Assembly: GCA_051439365.1 (NCBI GenBank)
Contig: JBFRWC010000245.1
Location: 1 to 6,622 of the forward strand
Direction: 5' to 3'
DNA from: JAAHGY01 sp051439365
GTDB lineage: Bacteria; Cyanobacteriota; Cyanobacteriia; CAKZMO01
Length of the DNA: 6,622 bases
Below, piece by piece: positions 6,151-6,622 of this stretch; the stretch's first letter is position 1, and the number at the start of each line of letters is the position of its first letter. Position numbers and translations under genes: made by a program. Under the pieces are notes generated by a model. The model ran no database searches, was not told the DNA's origin, and saw only the letters and a list, made by a program, of their open reading frames with translations.

Positions 6151-6622
6151 ATGACAACTACTCTACAGCAGCGCCAAAGCGCCAACCTGTGGGAGCAGTT
6201 CTGCGGATGGGTCACCAGCACCGAGAACCGCCTCTATGTAGGCTGGTTCGGCGTGTTGATGATTCCCACCCTCCTAACTGCCACCATCTGCTACATCATC
6301 GCCTTCGTCGCCGCACCCGTTGTGGACATCGACGGCATCCGCGAGCCCGTTGCTGGCTCCTTGATCTTAGGCAACAACATCATCTCTGGTGCGGTTGTTC
6401 CTTCTTCTAACGCCATTGGCTTGCACTTCTACCCCATCTGGGAAGCCGCTTCCTTGGATGAGTGGTTGTACAACGGTGGTCCTTACCAGTTGGTCATCTT
6501 CCACTTCTTGATCGGTGTGTTCTGCTACATGGGTCGTGAGTGGGAATTGTCCTACCGTTTGGGCATGCGTCCTTGGATCTGTGTTGCCTACTCTGCCCCT
6601 GTTGCAGCCGCAACTGCCGTCT
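6151..6622 (+). CDS. psbA: Photosystem II D1 reaction-centre protein, high-light (Glu130) form (3' partial)
   Basis: D1, with D2, forms the core of photosystem II in the thylakoid membrane and carries most ligands of the water-oxidising Mn cluster. Residues 1-157 of about 360 are present; the right edge cuts the gene. Identity is certain from GWFGVLMIPTLLTA, DIDGIREPVAG, HFYPIWEAASLDEWLYNGGP and WELSYRLGMRPWICVAYSAP. Visible functional residues are Asp61 (proton exit near the Mn cluster), His118 (ChlZ ligand), Tyr126, Glu130 (hydrogen bond to pheophytin) and Tyr147. Glu130 marks the high-light D1:2 type; low-light cyanobacterial D1 has Gln130. Gly80 argues against the low-oxygen D1' form, which has Ala80. 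Val57 and Leu73 differ from the Pro and Tyr in the D1 proteins I can recall. Tyr161, Asp170 and His198 lie beyond the window. The ATG at 6151 matches the standard MTTTLQQR start, but no Shine-Dalgarno is seen in the 20 bases before it. Confidence 0.99.
   Translation, partial: MTTTLQQRQSANLWEQFCGWVTSTENRLYVGWFGVLMIPTLLTATICYIIAFVAAPVVDIDGIREPVAGSLILGNNIISGAVVPSSNAIGLHFYPIWEAASLDEWLYNGGPYQLVIFHFLIGVFCYMGREWELSYRLGMRPWICVAYSAPVAAATAV

Noticed and set aside
6090..6410. 106-codon plus-strand open frame overlapping psbA
   Set aside because: It covers the psbA start in a different frame. The D1 protein frame is unmistakable.

Overview
The window comes from a cyanobacterium. It carries the start of psbA (photosystem II D1), a TldD-type protease, and about thirteen copies of the cyanobacterial HIP1 octamer GCGATCGC. 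That is roughly one per 500 bp, mostly inside genes. The genus cannot be fixed from this stretch; the D1 and protein sequences do not look like marine picocyanobacteria, which generally lack dense HIP1.

Layout, left to right: (1) the 3' end of a plus-strand gene running in from the left edge. Its product joins the end of a Clp/Hsp100 AAA+ module to a degenerate class-I release factor of RF2 type that has lost the catalytic GGQ domain. (2) A convergent minus-strand tldD metalloprotease gene, with a terminator-like hairpin between the two. (3) A 609-bp gap with no convincing gene. It contains a weak candidate promoter and a perfect 28-bp palindrome centred on a HIP1 site just ahead of the next gene. 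(4) A plus-strand soluble Ser/Thr protein kinase with an unrecognised C-terminal region of about 200 residues. (5) A 167-bp convergent spacer. (6) Minus-strand trmO, a tRNA t6A37 methyltransferase. (7) A 144-bp divergent regulatory region. (8) psbA, cut by the right edge, encoding a D1 with Glu130, the high-light (D1:2) type.

The genes do not form one operon. Orientations alternate (+, -, +, -, +), so each is probably its own transcription unit, and the only shared control region is the trmO/psbA divergent promoter. The loose common theme is protein synthesis and quality control (Clp-RF fusion, TldD, TrmO) plus signalling and photosynthesis, but neighbourhood alone does not prove a link.

The item most worth attention is the Clp/RF2 fusion: an unfoldase joined to a ribosome-binding fold that cannot hydrolyse peptidyl-tRNA in the usual way. 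The next most interesting are the palindrome before the kinase gene and the structured psbA leader.
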